A stretch of DNA of 64,000 nucleotides from an uncultured Duncaniella sp. (GTDB lineage: Bacteria; Bacteroidota; Bacteroidia; Bacteroidales; Muribaculaceae): positions 1-64,000 of the forward strand of contig CAJTMJ010000002.1 of NCBI GenBank assembly GCA_910577335.1, given 5' to 3'. This document shows positions 1 through 8,859 of the stretch, in pieces. A program made the translations under genes and the position numbers. Under the pieces are notes generated by a model that ran no database searches, was not told where the DNA came from, and saw only the letters and a list, made by a program, of their open reading frames with translations. Each line of letters starts with the position of its first letter. Within the stretch, counting starts at the first letter, position 1.

Positions 1-66
1 AACCGAATTTATTTAATTTTTAACCTCGTCCATTTTTTAGTGGACAGTAGTGAAAATTGATGTGAA

Positions 67-498
67 ATGAAAAAGAAAATTACTACCATTACAATCATTA
101 CAATCGCTATTCTTATGGCTTGTCACCTCCTTTCATCATGCTCGATGGGCGTAGGTGACAATAGAGACAGAAATCTTGAACAGTCGGTGTTGGCGCATCT
201 TAACTCAGTTCCCAATGTTGAATATGTCGGGTTGTCGGATGTCAGCAAAAGCGGTGATGACAATTTTAAAGCCGTGGTCATATATTATGTGACCGATTCA
301 GTCGGCAATAAGCATGAGCGCAATGCCCGTGTTACCACCAACGATGATTGTTCTACAATTTATACATGGGAAGATCTTGATTCCAACATACTTGGCGACA
401 CCAAACAGATGGTAAGTGACAAATTGGAAGAGAAGGGGATAAATATGGACAGCAGCTTGATAGATGCGCTGATTGAACTTAAAAAACGGTTGAGATAA
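67..498 (+). CDS. small lipoprotein, unknown function
   Basis: 143 aa. The N-terminus is a lipoprotein signal peptide: KKK, a hydrophobic stretch, then a lipobox ending LSSC with the acylated Cys at about residue 25. The mature part is acidic and has no recognisable domain; residues 40-110 look like a small alpha/beta fold (VEYVGLSD, FKAVVIYYVTDS, then a Thr/Asn-rich strand). It is probably a periplasm-facing or surface lipoprotein. It stands alone: the next gene is on the other strand and an inverted repeat follows. Reading frame and signal peptide are clear; function is unknown. Confidence 0.75.
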   Translation: MKKKITTITIITIAILMACHLLSSCSMGVGDNRDRNLEQSVLAHLNSVPNVEYVGLSDVSKSGDDNFKAVVIYYVTDSVGNKHERNARVTTNDDCSTIYTWEDLDSNILGDTKQMVSDKLEEKGINMDSSLIDALIELKKRLR

Positions 499-520
499 GC
501 TGCGTCATTGATTTTGAGAT

Positions 521-661
521 ATGAACTGATTTAAACTTTTTATAAAATGTTAAACTCAGGCTTAAAATTACCATGTTTTCAATCTTTGAAGCTCTTTTCG
601 GCTGAATTATTAGCTCGAAAATAGCTTCAAATCTTAAAAAATAAAAAGTTTAAATCAGTTC
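521..661. repeat. inverted pair of an intergenic palindromic repeat
   Basis: A 20-bp arm beginning GAACTGATTTAAAC at 523-542 recurs as its reverse complement at 642-661, with about 100 bp between. The left part (521-559) also matches the reverse complement of a 44-bp palindromic element at 57831-57874. The right arm overlaps the end of the response-regulator gene and supplies its last codons (E-L-I-stop). It may act as a bidirectional terminator between the convergent genes 67-498 and 650-1351; that role is inferred. Confidence 0.65.
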
Positions 662-1351
662 TATAGATTTCTTGGTCGTAAGCTTATAACCGAGACCTCG
701 GGCGTTTATAATATCAAGGCTCGCTGATTTTGAAAGATGTTTTCTGAGTTTATGTATAAAACCATGCAAACGATTAAGATTGTTGTAATCGTCATTATTC
801 CAGATTCTTATCATTAAATCACGTGTCTCCACCACAGCGTCCGGATGTGAAAACAGTTCGTTTAATATGACCGCTTCAATATGTGTCAGTTCAATTGTTT
901 CGCCGTTGATTTTCAAACGTTGTGATGAGAAATCAAGGTCGCAGTCTTCCAATGTGATTGAGGCATCCTCCTGATACTTTAGCCGTGTCCTGTTCAACAA
1001 GGATTTAATACGGACTATCAGTTCGGCTAATTGGAACGGTTTTCGAAGATAGTCGTTGGCACCGAGTTCAAAGCCTTTCACAACATCATCGAGAGCCGTT
1101 CGGGCTGTGAGGAAAAGTACCGGTACGGCAGGAGATGACAGCCTGATAAGCCTTACCATCTCGAAACCGTCCATCTTAGGCATCATCACATCCGCTACAA
1201 CAATATCGGGGGATGATTCCTTGAATATTCTTAAACCTGTTTCGCCATTCGATGCACAGATGACGTCAAACCCTTCACGGGTCAACGCATCCTGAATGAT
1301 GAACGAGAGGGTCGAATCGTCCTCTACCAGTAAAATCTTATCTTTCCTCAT
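650..1351 (-). CDS. OmpR/PhoB-family response regulator
   Basis: 233 aa. The N-terminal receiver domain (1-120) carries the acidic pair D11/D12, phospho-acceptor D54 in VVADVMMP, T82, Y101 and K104 of the LRKPF motif. The C-terminal winged-helix DNA-binding domain (about 130-228) ends in a typical RLHGFIHKLRKHL recognition region. The start overlaps the end of the histidine kinase gene by 14 nt, so the two are co-transcribed. The likely targets are three CTAAGACT repeats at 2698-2736, between this operon and the divergent lipoprotein/barrel operon. The signal sensed is unknown. Confidence 0.93.
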   Translation of the reverse strand: MRKDKILLVEDDSTLSFIIQDALTREGFDVICASNGETGLRIFKESSPDIVVADVMMPKMDGFEMVRLIRLSSPAVPVLFLTARTALDDVVKGFELGANDYLRKPFQLAELIVRIKSLLNRTRLKYQEDASITLEDCDLDFSSQRLKINGETIELTHIEAVILNELFSHPDAVVETRDLMIRIWNNDDYNNLNRLHGFIHKLRKHLSKSASLDIINARGLGYKLTTKKSIELI

Positions 1352-2657
1352 CGCCGTTGAATTTTAGTGTGAATTTTGTACCTTCTCCGGGTTTGCTGGT
1401 CACGGAAATACTCCAACCGAATAATTTTACGATTTGTTGAACATAGAAAAGCCCAAGCCCGTAACCTCCGACCTCATAGCGGTTGCCGGAAGGGACACGA
1501 TAGAACTTGTCAAAGATATAAGGCAAATACTCCTTGTCAATACCTATGCCATTGTCGGCTATTGTTATTGAGCGGGCATCAGCCTTTATAGTAATGGTAA
1601 CAGAGTTGCCTGAATATTTGATTGCATTGTCTATGAGATTTGACAGGATATTGCCAAGATGCAACGAATCCGCCTGAACCGTAAGATTGTCAGTTATATC
1701 AATGTCTATATTCACAGGCTTGTCAGCTTTCAGTTTCATCATGTCTGAAACTTCTTCGACAATAGGTTTTATCGCAACGGTCTCGATGTCGAGTTTCATT
1801 GTCTTGAACCGCTCCATGCTCATTGACAGGATATTCTCTATCATTCCTGAAAGAAAATTCAATCTTTGCATTATAATTTTAAGGAACTGCTTGTTCCTTG
1901 CCTCGTCGCTCTGGTCATAGTAGCGAAGCATGGAATCAGCTGCTGAATATGCGACAGCGACAGGAGTTTTAAGTTCATGTGTCATATTGTGGGTGAAGTC
2001 ATCCTTCATCTGCTCGATGGTTCGTAACCGTCCGACCCAATGAAGCAGATACCAAATCAAGAATCCCATCAGAATAAGTATTGTCGTGGATGTGACAATT
2101 ATACCTGACATCTGATTCAGAATATGACCATTCAAGGGACTGAAGCAAACTCTATAAATGGGTGATTGTTTGTCGGTCATTGCAAAATCGATCGACCATA
2201 ATCCATCACATTCTTCCGTGCTGTCGCCAATAAGTTGTATTGTGGCTTGTTCCGGATACAAACCTGAGTTATTGAGTTCCTTTTTTAACAAATCATTTAG
2301 CACGGCACTGTTTCTTTCAGGCATACTCTTGTCTGACCGCTCTATTATATGGAAATACTCACTCATAGTCTGACTGAGATTATTAAGGATATTCGGGTAT
2401 TCATATCCACCTTCCGGCGACTCCACGCCATGTACCACAAGCGTTAATTTCAATAACGAATCGTCATTCCCATGAGAGCCGTCGTTGAGTCTTGTTATTA
2501 TTTCAAGAATGTCTGCTCTACGGACACATTCGCTCACAGTTTGAAAAGTCTGAACCTTAATCGAGTTATAGAGGCTATGTAGATACCATATATTGCCTAC
2601 AACCATAATGGCTATGGCTGACAAGCAAATGGCTGTTATAATTCTAAAGCGTTTCAT
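1338..2657 (-). CDS. membrane sensor histidine kinase
   Basis: 439 aa. TM1 lies at about 7-26 and TM2 at about 184-205, enclosing a periplasmic sensor region of about 155 residues without a recognisable family. The HisKA domain has the H-box MTHELKTP with phosphorylated H227; the HATPase domain shows the N-box (NILSNLIDNAIKY), G1 (ADNGIGID) and G2 (GGYGLGLF) motifs. This is the sensor partner of the overlapping response regulator and the first gene of the operon. A TATTTTTG -7 box (minus strand) sits just upstream at 2662-2669. Confidence 0.93.
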   Translation of the reverse strand: MKRFRIITAICLSAIAIMVVGNIWYLHSLYNSIKVQTFQTVSECVRRADILEIITRLNDGSHGNDDSLLKLTLVVHGVESPEGGYEYPNILNNLSQTMSEYFHIIERSDKSMPERNSAVLNDLLKKELNNSGLYPEQATIQLIGDSTEECDGLWSIDFAMTDKQSPIYRVCFSPLNGHILNQMSGIIVTSTTILILMGFLIWYLLHWVGRLRTIEQMKDDFTHNMTHELKTPVAVAYSAADSMLRYYDQSDEARNKQFLKIIMQRLNFLSGMIENILSMSMERFKTMKLDIETVAIKPIVEEVSDMMKLKADKPVNIDIDITDNLTVQADSLHLGNILSNLIDNAIKYSGNSVTITIKADARSITIADNGIGIDKEYLPYIFDKFYRVPSGNRYEVGGYGLGLFYVQQIVKLFGWSISVTSKPGEGTKFTLKFNGDEER

Positions 2658-2661
2658 GTTA

Positions 2662-2669
2662 CAAAAATA
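2662..2669 (-). promoter_or_regulatory. putative -7 box for the two-component operon
   Basis: On the minus strand this reads TATTTTTG, matching the Bacteroidetes -7 consensus TAnnTTTG, just upstream of the kinase start codon. No clear -33 element was seen. The transcript leader would be very short. Confidence 0.4.
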
Positions 2670-2697
2670 GTGAATTCCGACGAGAATTATATCTGAA

Positions 2698-2736
2698 CTA
2701 AGACTAACTAAGACTAAAGGAGGTTTCGCTAAGACT
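2698..2736. promoter_or_regulatory. three phased CTAAGACT direct repeats, probable response-regulator site
   Basis: Exact 8-bp copies at 2698-2705, 2708-2715 and 2729-2736. Start-to-start distances are 10 and 21 bp, i.e. about one and two helical turns, so all lie on one DNA face. OmpR/PhoB regulators typically bind tandem repeats with this phasing. The array lies between the two divergent operons, 20 bp upstream of the rightward -7 box at 2756. Assignment to the adjacent regulator is inference. Confidence 0.6.
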
Positions 2737-2755
2737 GTCGGGGTTGTTATCGCTG

Positions 2756-2763
2756 TAATTTTG
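2756..2763 (+). promoter_or_regulatory. putative -7 box for the lipoprotein/barrel operon
   Basis: TAATTTTG fits TAnnTTTG. It lies 27 nt before the ATG at 2791 and just downstream of the CTAAGACT repeats, consistent with an activated promoter. No consensus -33 element is visible, which would fit dependence on an activator. Confidence 0.45.
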
Positions 2764-2790
2764 CATCATGAACCTTAAAAGACAATCAAG

Positions 2791-3534
2791 ATGAAATCAG
2801 GAAAGTTTACGCTAAATATGTTTGCGATAGCTGCGATGTTGATTGCGTTCACCGGATGCTCAACGCCCAAAGCTCTTCTGTTCGCAAATCGTGACTGGCA
2901 TATCAGCGACTATTACGGTCAAATTATAGATAGGGATACTACTTATCGAATGACTTTTGGCAATGTACTCATTCCCGTTCCGCTAACAATTGTGTCATCA
3001 GCCGATTCCGCAGCTAAATATCCGGGTATGAATAAATTTCTATCAGATATTCTGAATACAGTCCATCTTGACAGCGCTCAGATTCTGTTCTATGCACCGC
3101 AAATGTGTACCATGTTCGTAAAACCCAAGAAGGATACTCCACCTATGAAACCATCCTCCATCTCATCACCACTATATGATGATAAACCATATACCATGTG
3201 GATAAACGAGGATGACATAGAAGAGTGGATAAGAAAACCGTTGGAGATGTATACTTATACTTATTTTGATAAGAGGAAAAGAAGGCTTCTTATTGTGGAT
3301 TGCTATGATTATGGAGATGCACCAATAGCTCAGATAACGATATTTCAATCAAAAAACAGCCTCACATCCAAAATGAATGTGCCCGATGCTCTCCGGAAAG
3401 CTTTCTATGAGACACATGATTTGAAATACTATATACGGGATATTGAATTTTGGGCTCATAATATAGAGATGCGACGTTGGCGTGCTATCGCAAATTATAA
3501 AATAGGTCAGGAACAAAAACTAAGAAACAAATGA
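2791..3534 (+). CDS. lipoprotein, unknown function, paired with an outer-membrane barrel
   Basis: 247 aa. The lipoprotein signal peptide ends in a TGC lipobox (Cys at about residue 23). The remainder is a soluble domain with no motif I can name; it contains Trp-rich segments (MWINEDDIEEW, IEFWAHNIEMRRWRAIANY). The ATG of the next gene overlaps the stop codon (ATGA), so the two are translationally coupled. Together with the phased repeats upstream, the operon is probably an output of the divergent two-component system. Function unknown; a surface or periplasmic accessory of the barrel is a guess. Confidence 0.75.
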   Translation: MKSGKFTLNMFAIAAMLIAFTGCSTPKALLFANRDWHISDYYGQIIDRDTTYRMTFGNVLIPVPLTIVSSADSAAKYPGMNKFLSDILNTVHLDSAQILFYAPQMCTMFVKPKKDTPPMKPSSISSPLYDDKPYTMWINEDDIEEWIRKPLEMYTYTYFDKRKRRLLIVDCYDYGDAPIAQITIFQSKNSLTSKMNVPDALRKAFYETHDLKYYIRDIEFWAHNIEMRRWRAIANYKIGQEQKLRNK

Positions 3535-5864
3535 AACGGACACTCATTACACTCTGCATAATCATAAACTCCTTATCCGTACTATCGGCAAAAGGGATAA
3601 AAGGGATTGTGATTGACAGCGATTCAATTCCTGTTGAATTTGCAAATATCACTGCATTTGCTGATGACTCGGTAGTGGGAGGGGACGTGACCGACAAATA
3701 CGGGCAATTCAGTATTGACGTCGGCTCTGACTGCAATAAAATAAGAGTTTCATTTGTCGGTTACGATGATGCAGTAATAAATGCGGTCAGTTCAGACATG
3801 GGCAAAATCATATTGAAACAGACTTCAACCACACTACGAGAAGTTGTTGTCAAAGCTCCGTTAATACGACGTGAAGCTGATCGGATAGTGATGAATGTCG
3901 CAGCAAATCCACTTTCGACAAATAAGGATGCGCATGAATTATTGAAAACCGCACCGGGTGTTTGGGCTACAGACGAAACAATGTCTATATATGGTCAAGG
4001 TGGTACGACAGTCTATATTGATGACAGGAAAGTGAATATGTCAGGCAACCGGCTCATGACATATCTGAAATCCATTCAGTCTTCATCTATTGCCACTATT
4101 GAGATTATACCCAAAGCCGGAGCAGAGTATAGTGCTGATTCATCAGGTGGTATCATAAAGATAAATCTCAAACGAAACATGGTTGATGGCATTAATGGCT
4201 CCGCTGGACTTAATGTGACTGCCGGTGAATATAAGCAATGGTTAAATCCATTTGTCAATCTCGGGCTACATACCGGTAAATGGATAGTGAATATAAACGG
4301 CAATATAAACGGAAGCCCGTCAGATGGAAACACGTCACATGCAAAAACGGCAAACACTTCTATTTCCCAATACATGGATGGCGTTTCGCATAACAAGAAA
4401 AGAAGCCTCCAAGGGAATATGTCGCTTGGCGTGTTCTATGAACCGACCGGTAGAGACAAAATCGGATTGCAACTTGACTATAATCCGAGTCGGCTGCACC
4501 ATTCATCCCGTTCTGAAACAGAAATGTTTGGTGCGGCTACCAATGGTAACACATTTGGCACTTATATTAGCGAAGATTGTTACCATAATTTTAATGCAGC
4601 GTTCAATTGGTCACATACGACAGATAAGCAAGGCTCTGTTTTGAAGCTAATTTCTAACTATAATTATCAAAATTCTTCCGTGACAGAGGATAATAAAATG
4701 AGCTGGTCTTTTACTCCGAATGATTCGGTTTATAACACGGACAATCTCAATCGCTACAATATTTTTGTGACTGATTTGTCATTTCGCAAGGTTTTTAACA
4801 ACAGATGGAATTTAAATATCGGGACAAAATATACTTTCAATAATGTATTAAATCGTACATATCATCAGTTTCTTAAAGAGGAAGGATGGATTTTGAACCA
4901 ACAATATGATTATGATACATCGTATGATGAAAATATTGTTGCACTATATGCAACTGCCAATGGAAACGCAGGGAGATGGAAGTTCAAGGCAGGAATAAGA
5001 GGTGAGTATTACAGAACTAACGGAGGGGGAACAGGTTATGACCGTTTTAACGTTTTCCCTAATGCAAATATAGCCTATAATATATCTGAAAAAGGTGACT
5101 ATACTGTTGCGTTAGGTTACTATAGAAATATCAGGCGCCCTTCATTTCAATCGTTAAATCCGATCGTAAGACAGGTAGCCGATTATACCTATACGGTTGG
5201 TAATCCAGGGCTTACACCCAGTTTCACAGATGCGCTCAGTCTTGATTTCATTCTTGCCGGGAAATTCACCATTGCAACAGGTTATTCAGTCACTGACAAT
5301 CCTATAAGACAGATGTTTACTTCAAATCCTGATTATCCCGAAAGGCTTTATCTGACATGGGAGAATGAGGGCAAGGATCGAAGTCTATTCATTCATGGAG
5401 ATGGATTTGTAAACATCACAAAATGGTGGAATCTCTATTCAAGTGTGACGTATGTAGTGACATCTCAAAAACTTTCGGACACAGTTGCGTTTGACACTTT
5501 CGGCTATCTGCAACTTGTGGCAAGCACCACGTTCTTGTTGCCAAAAGGGTTCAACCTATCAATGAATTGCTTCTACAATTCCAAGATGAAAATAGGCAAT
5601 ATTACTGTCTATCCGATTCTTAATCTCAATCCGACTTTGCAAAAACAGTTCAGTAAGCATTGGTCTGTATCTATCGGAATCGAAGATATGCTGCAAAGAA
5701 AAAGTAAAATTAGGACGGAATCATCAGGATATAACCGCTTGACTTATACAAAAAGTTATCTGACTGCAAAAATTGGCGTTACCTATAAATTTAACTCCGG
5801 TAAAGGATTCAGAACTCCGAGAATTGAAAAGAATACTGACAATTCAAGATTCAGCAAGGAATGA
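3531..5864 (+). CDS. outer-membrane beta-barrel protein, TonB-receptor-like
   Basis: 777 aa with a signal peptide (about 1-20). Residues 22-95 form a carboxypeptidase-regulatory-like domain (GIVIDSDSIPVEFANI, YGQFSIDVG). A plug-like domain follows (TTLREVVVKAP, then GVYIDD-type motifs and a SSGGIIKINLK strand) and then a long aromatic-rich barrel to the C-terminus. This is the architecture of the Bacteroidetes outer_membrane_beta-barrel family (OMP_b-brl_3), related to TonB-dependent receptors but shorter than SusC proteins. No SusD partner is next to it, so glycan import is not indicated. It is co-transcribed with the lipoprotein at 2791. Confidence 0.85.
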   Translation: MKRTLITLCIIINSLSVLSAKGIKGIVIDSDSIPVEFANITAFADDSVVGGDVTDKYGQFSIDVGSDCNKIRVSFVGYDDAVINAVSSDMGKIILKQTSTTLREVVVKAPLIRREADRIVMNVAANPLSTNKDAHELLKTAPGVWATDETMSIYGQGGTTVYIDDRKVNMSGNRLMTYLKSIQSSSIATIEIIPKAGAEYSADSSGGIIKINLKRNMVDGINGSAGLNVTAGEYKQWLNPFVNLGLHTGKWIVNINGNINGSPSDGNTSHAKTANTSISQYMDGVSHNKKRSLQGNMSLGVFYEPTGRDKIGLQLDYNPSRLHHSSRSETEMFGAATNGNTFGTYISEDCYHNFNAAFNWSHTTDKQGSVLKLISNYNYQNSSVTEDNKMSWSFTPNDSVYNTDNLNRYNIFVTDLSFRKVFNNRWNLNIGTKYTFNNVLNRTYHQFLKEEGWILNQQYDYDTSYDENIVALYATANGNAGRWKFKAGIRGEYYRTNGGGTGYDRFNVFPNANIAYNISEKGDYTVALGYYRNIRRPSFQSLNPIVRQVADYTYTVGNPGLTPSFTDALSLDFILAGKFTIATGYSVTDNPIRQMFTSNPDYPERLYLTWENEGKDRSLFIHGDGFVNITKWWNLYSSVTYVVTSQKLSDTVAFDTFGYLQLVASTTFLLPKGFNLSMNCFYNSKMKIGNITVYPILNLNPTLQKQFSKHWSVSIGIEDMLQRKSKIRTESSGYNRLTYTKSYLTAKIGVTYKFNSGKGFRTPRIEKNTDNSRFSKE

Positions 5865-5867
5865 TTC

Positions 5868-5896
5868 CCAATATTGCGGAGGTACTTACCAATATT
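5868..5896. promoter_or_regulatory. CCAATATT direct repeats, possible AraC-type half-sites
   Basis: CCAATATT occurs at 5868-5875 and 5889-5896, 21 bp apart start to start (two helical turns). AraC-family proteins often bind direct half-sites at this spacing. The repeats lie upstream of the -7 box of the AraC-family gene at 5942, suggesting autoregulation (inference). Confidence 0.35.
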
Positions 5897-5929
5897 TCAG
5901 AATATGGCAGATGGTATTGAAATAAATAT

Positions 5930-5937
5930 TAACTTTG
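5930..5937 (+). promoter_or_regulatory. -7 box immediately upstream of the AraC-family gene
   Basis: TAACTTTG matches TAnnTTTG and ends 4 nt before the ATG at 5942. Transcription would begin at or next to the start codon, so the mRNA may be leaderless. Confidence 0.4.
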
Positions 5938-5941
5938 CCAC

Positions 5942-6850
5942 ATGGGAAACGAGATTATAAATTTAGATTCGATTGATGCCTACAACAGATTGTTCGGGCT
6001 TAAAACATTACATCCATTAGTGACTGTTGTGGATCTTAAAAAGGCAACTCAAGCGGTGAACCATGTGCGTATGAAATATGGTGTGTATGCTCTGTTTCTC
6101 AAAAATGGTGTTTATTGCTCTTTGAAATACGGGCGGAAGCACTATGATTATCAAGAAGGCTCGATAGTGAGCTTTTCGCCCGGTCAAATTATAGATGTTG
6201 AAATGGAGAAAACAGAGGTGGCTCCTGATGTCGTCGGGCTGATTTTTCACCCCGATCTGATATATGGCACTCCGTTAAGTGATAAAATATCCTCGTTTGG
6301 CTTCTTCGACTATTCCCAAATGGAATCATTACACCTATCAACGGAAGAGAGGTGCATATTTCTTGATTGTCTTGATAAGATACGGAAAGAACTGGAACAC
6401 CCGGTTGACCGCCATTCCGCATCATTGCTTTCAGCAAATATTCAAGTGTTGCTTGAATATCTCCATCGTTTTTACGACCGTCAATTTATAACTCGTCATA
6501 AAGTAAACTCCGAAGTGCTGTCGCAGTTCGAACGTGAGCTTAAGGATTACTATCGTTCTGATTCACATAAAGATGAAATCCCGTCAGTAGCATATTTCGC
6601 CGAGAAGGTTAATCTTACTCCCGGCTATTTCGGAGACCTGATAAAGAAAGAGACAGGGCTTACGGCGCAGGAGATGATATCGCAACATGTGATAGCGACT
6701 GCAAAACATAAGCTTGCCATGAATGACATTGACATCAGTCTCATAGCCTACGATCTGGGGTTCCAGTACCCTCAGCATTTCAGCCGTCTGTTCAAACGTA
6801 TCACAGGTCAGACACCTAAACAGTATCGGGCAACACTCTCTGACAATTAA
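5942..6850 (+). CDS. AraC-family transcriptional regulator
   Basis: 302 aa. The N-terminal part (1-185) looks like a cupin-type sensing domain (YGVYALFLKNGVYCSLKYG, GSIVSFSPGQIIDVE). The C-terminal part (about 195-300) is a double helix-turn-helix: PSVAYFAEKVNLTPGYFGDLIKKETG, then the AraC signature DLGFQYPQHFSRLFKRITGQTPKQYR. It regulates an unknown gene set; no obvious target flanks it apart from its own promoter and the upstream barrel operon. There is no alternative Met close downstream, supporting this start. Confidence 0.92.
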   Translation: MGNEIINLDSIDAYNRLFGLKTLHPLVTVVDLKKATQAVNHVRMKYGVYALFLKNGVYCSLKYGRKHYDYQEGSIVSFSPGQIIDVEMEKTEVAPDVVGLIFHPDLIYGTPLSDKISSFGFFDYSQMESLHLSTEERCIFLDCLDKIRKELEHPVDRHSASLLSANIQVLLEYLHRFYDRQFITRHKVNSEVLSQFERELKDYYRSDSHKDEIPSVAYFAEKVNLTPGYFGDLIKKETGLTAQEMISQHVIATAKHKLAMNDIDISLIAYDLGFQYPQHFSRLFKRITGQTPKQYRATLSDN

Positions 6851-6860
6851 GAGAAACGAC

Positions 6861-8069
6861 TTATTCCTTTAGGTGAAGAATTTCCATAAATCTCTTAACC
6901 ACAGCGGAATTTCCCGTATGTTTTCCGGCATCTTCACTTAATTTGCAGGTATCGTTATAGAAATTCCAAAGCTCGGTGATTTTTATAGCAGTAAGCTTTA
7001 TAACGATGTTCAGATGCTTAATTCCCGGGAAGTCGTTGGTGAAATGTGTGCCGATACCGAAGGAGGGTATGCATAAATTCTTGGCGAACCGATGTATCTC
7101 TATCGCTCTGTCGGTTGTCAGGGCATTGCTGAACACTATTTGTTTAGATCTTGAATCAATCCCTAAAGAACGATATTTCTCGACGATTTTCATCAGTTGC
7201 TCATAATTGTCACCGCTATCGACCCTCAGTCCTTTGAACATATTGGCATAATCTTCTGAGAAATTAAGGCTGAATATATCCCAGCCGTATGTGTCATACA
7301 GGAACGTGCCAAGTGCGCCACGATAGGTCTGCGCCCACGTTTTCATTGCAATGAAGTTTGACATCTGAGGTCCATACATTCCGGCTATGCCACAAATAAG
7401 CTCATGAGCCATAGTGCCTATAGGGGTGAGGTCATATTTCATGGCAAAATACACATTGCTCGTCCCCACAAACCGACCCATATCATCGTCAAGATCTTTT
7501 TGACAATCGGACATGGCTTTAACCACGGTATCCTGTACAGCGAATGAAGCTCTGCGCCTTGTGCCGAAATCGCTAAAAGTGCAACCTTCGGAAATCAGTT
7601 TGCGAGCTTTGTCGTATGACCGTTTATAATATTCGGTCATATCCATCAGGTCGTTTTGCCCTGTCATCATATAGTATAATTCTGATATTATGGCAAGCAC
7701 CTTTACCTCAAGCAGTATGGTATCGCTCCAGCATCCCTCAAATTCAACAGACAGGTGCCCCTCATTATCCTGATGTATTTTTACCCAGCCGGAATTATAT
7801 CTGAAACCTTTAAGGAAATTGTAGAACCAAAACGGGATATAAGGGCACCGACGCTTCATGAATGTTGTCTCATCGTCAGTAATCACCACATTTTCAAGAT
7901 ATTTGATTTGCTTTTTAAGCTCAGTAGCAAAACCTTCAGGATATATACGGTTATCCCTGTCGGTAAAAGCATATTTCACCTGTGCGCGAGGATAATTATC
8001 GATTACCGCACAGCACATTGTAAATTTATATAAATCATCGTCGGTGAAGTATGTGATTATCTGTCGCAT
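6861..8069 (-). CDS. pncB: nicotinate phosphoribosyltransferase
   Basis: 402 aa, usual length. It makes nicotinate mononucleotide from nicotinate and PRPP in the NAD salvage pathway; cytosolic. Seen: the N-terminal NAPRTase pattern (YFTDDDLYKFTMCCAVI), the central FSDFGTRRRASF motif containing the conserved Gly-Thr-Arg-Arg region, GTSNVYFAMKYDLTPIGTMAHE, and late IVFSNALTTDRAIEI and FGIGTHFTND segments. It lies 13 nt downstream of the HD-domain gene on the same strand, so the two form a likely operon. Confidence 0.93.
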   Translation of the reverse strand: MRQIITYFTDDDLYKFTMCCAVIDNYPRAQVKYAFTDRDNRIYPEGFATELKKQIKYLENVVITDDETTFMKRRCPYIPFWFYNFLKGFRYNSGWVKIHQDNEGHLSVEFEGCWSDTILLEVKVLAIISELYYMMTGQNDLMDMTEYYKRSYDKARKLISEGCTFSDFGTRRRASFAVQDTVVKAMSDCQKDLDDDMGRFVGTSNVYFAMKYDLTPIGTMAHELICGIAGMYGPQMSNFIAMKTWAQTYRGALGTFLYDTYGWDIFSLNFSEDYANMFKGLRVDSGDNYEQLMKIVEKYRSLGIDSRSKQIVFSNALTTDRAIEIHRFAKNLCIPSFGIGTHFTNDFPGIKHLNIVIKLTAIKITELWNFYNDTCKLSEDAGKHTGNSAVVKRFMEILHLKE

Positions 8070-8082
8070 AGTTATTTAGATT

Positions 8083-8742
8083 TTAATTATTGTTGTTATC
8101 GGTTTGCTGTAGAGTAGCCTTAACTTTAGCGTCGATAGCAGCCAGTAGGTCTGCCGGGACAGTGGCTTTAACGACTTTTTCAGCGAAACTAATCATATCT
8201 TTAGCTTCAGGGGCGCGTAAATATTTGGGATCCAACCCAAGACTGCCGAGCCTGAAACGATCGAGCGCATCCGAATCTTTGAATATGGCATATTGCTTGA
8301 GAACTATATCGCTATCAGTCTTGAAATGATTTTTGATAGCTTCAATACCTAATTTATCATTAAGATCATGATAACGCATGAGATATACCGTTGACTCATG
8401 GAATGTTATTATATCAGGATGCTTCTTGCAGAAATCTGTATAGTATACGGCTGCTCGTGCGCCATGTCCGGTATCCAGATAGTCATCCTGACGGCGACTG
8501 TCATGGAAGATGGCGGCATGAGCCAATGGTTCAACCAATGAGACGCTATCCCCAAATATTTTTTCACCAAGCATCACCGCAAACAATAACACACGCTCGC
8601 AATGACCCTGTGCATGGATTTCGCTATCCGGCATATTGAATATAACGTTTTCATACATGAATGAACGCCATTTTAAGAACATATCCTTTACGAAGGGGGA
8701 CATGTTCTCTATAATTTCATCGGGAATTACATATTTATTCAT
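8083..8742 (-). CDS. HD-domain phosphohydrolase-like protein
   Basis: 219 aa. HD-domain metal ligands are visible as H (HCERVLLFAVMLG), then AIFHDSRRQDD (the HD pair), a following H (GHGARA) and a later D (KDSDALDRFRLGS). The family hydrolyses phosphate esters, often nucleotides; the substrate is not evident. It is first in a two-gene operon with nicotinate phosphoribosyltransferase, which hints at nucleotide or NAD-related metabolism. A TATATTCG box (minus strand, about 8763-8770) could be the -7 element. Confidence 0.8.
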   Translation of the reverse strand: MNKYVIPDEIIENMSPFVKDMFLKWRSFMYENVIFNMPDSEIHAQGHCERVLLFAVMLGEKIFGDSVSLVEPLAHAAIFHDSRRQDDYLDTGHGARAAVYYTDFCKKHPDIITFHESTVYLMRYHDLNDKLGIEAIKNHFKTDSDIVLKQYAIFKDSDALDRFRLGSLGLDPKYLRAPEAKDMISFAEKVVKATVPADLLAAIDAKVKATLQQTDNNNN

Positions 8743-8832
8743 TATTCTGAGATTTTATTCTGCGAATATATAAAAATAATTTTATTCAATTGTGTTATAT
8801 ATCTATAACGTTGAACAAGACCTGTTTGATTT

Positions 8833-8847
8833 TGCATATTATATGCA
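8833..8847. promoter_or_regulatory. 7-1-7 palindrome, candidate Fur/Zur-family box
   Basis: TGCATAT-T-ATATGCA is a perfect 7-1-7 dyad, the architecture of Fur/Zur/PerR boxes. It lies just upstream of the TAAATTTG -7 box (8860-8867) of the metal ATPase, whose overlapping downstream partner is a Fur-family regulator. Autoregulation is therefore likely, but this is inference. Confidence 0.55.
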
Positions 8848-8859
8848 GATTATATCCAT

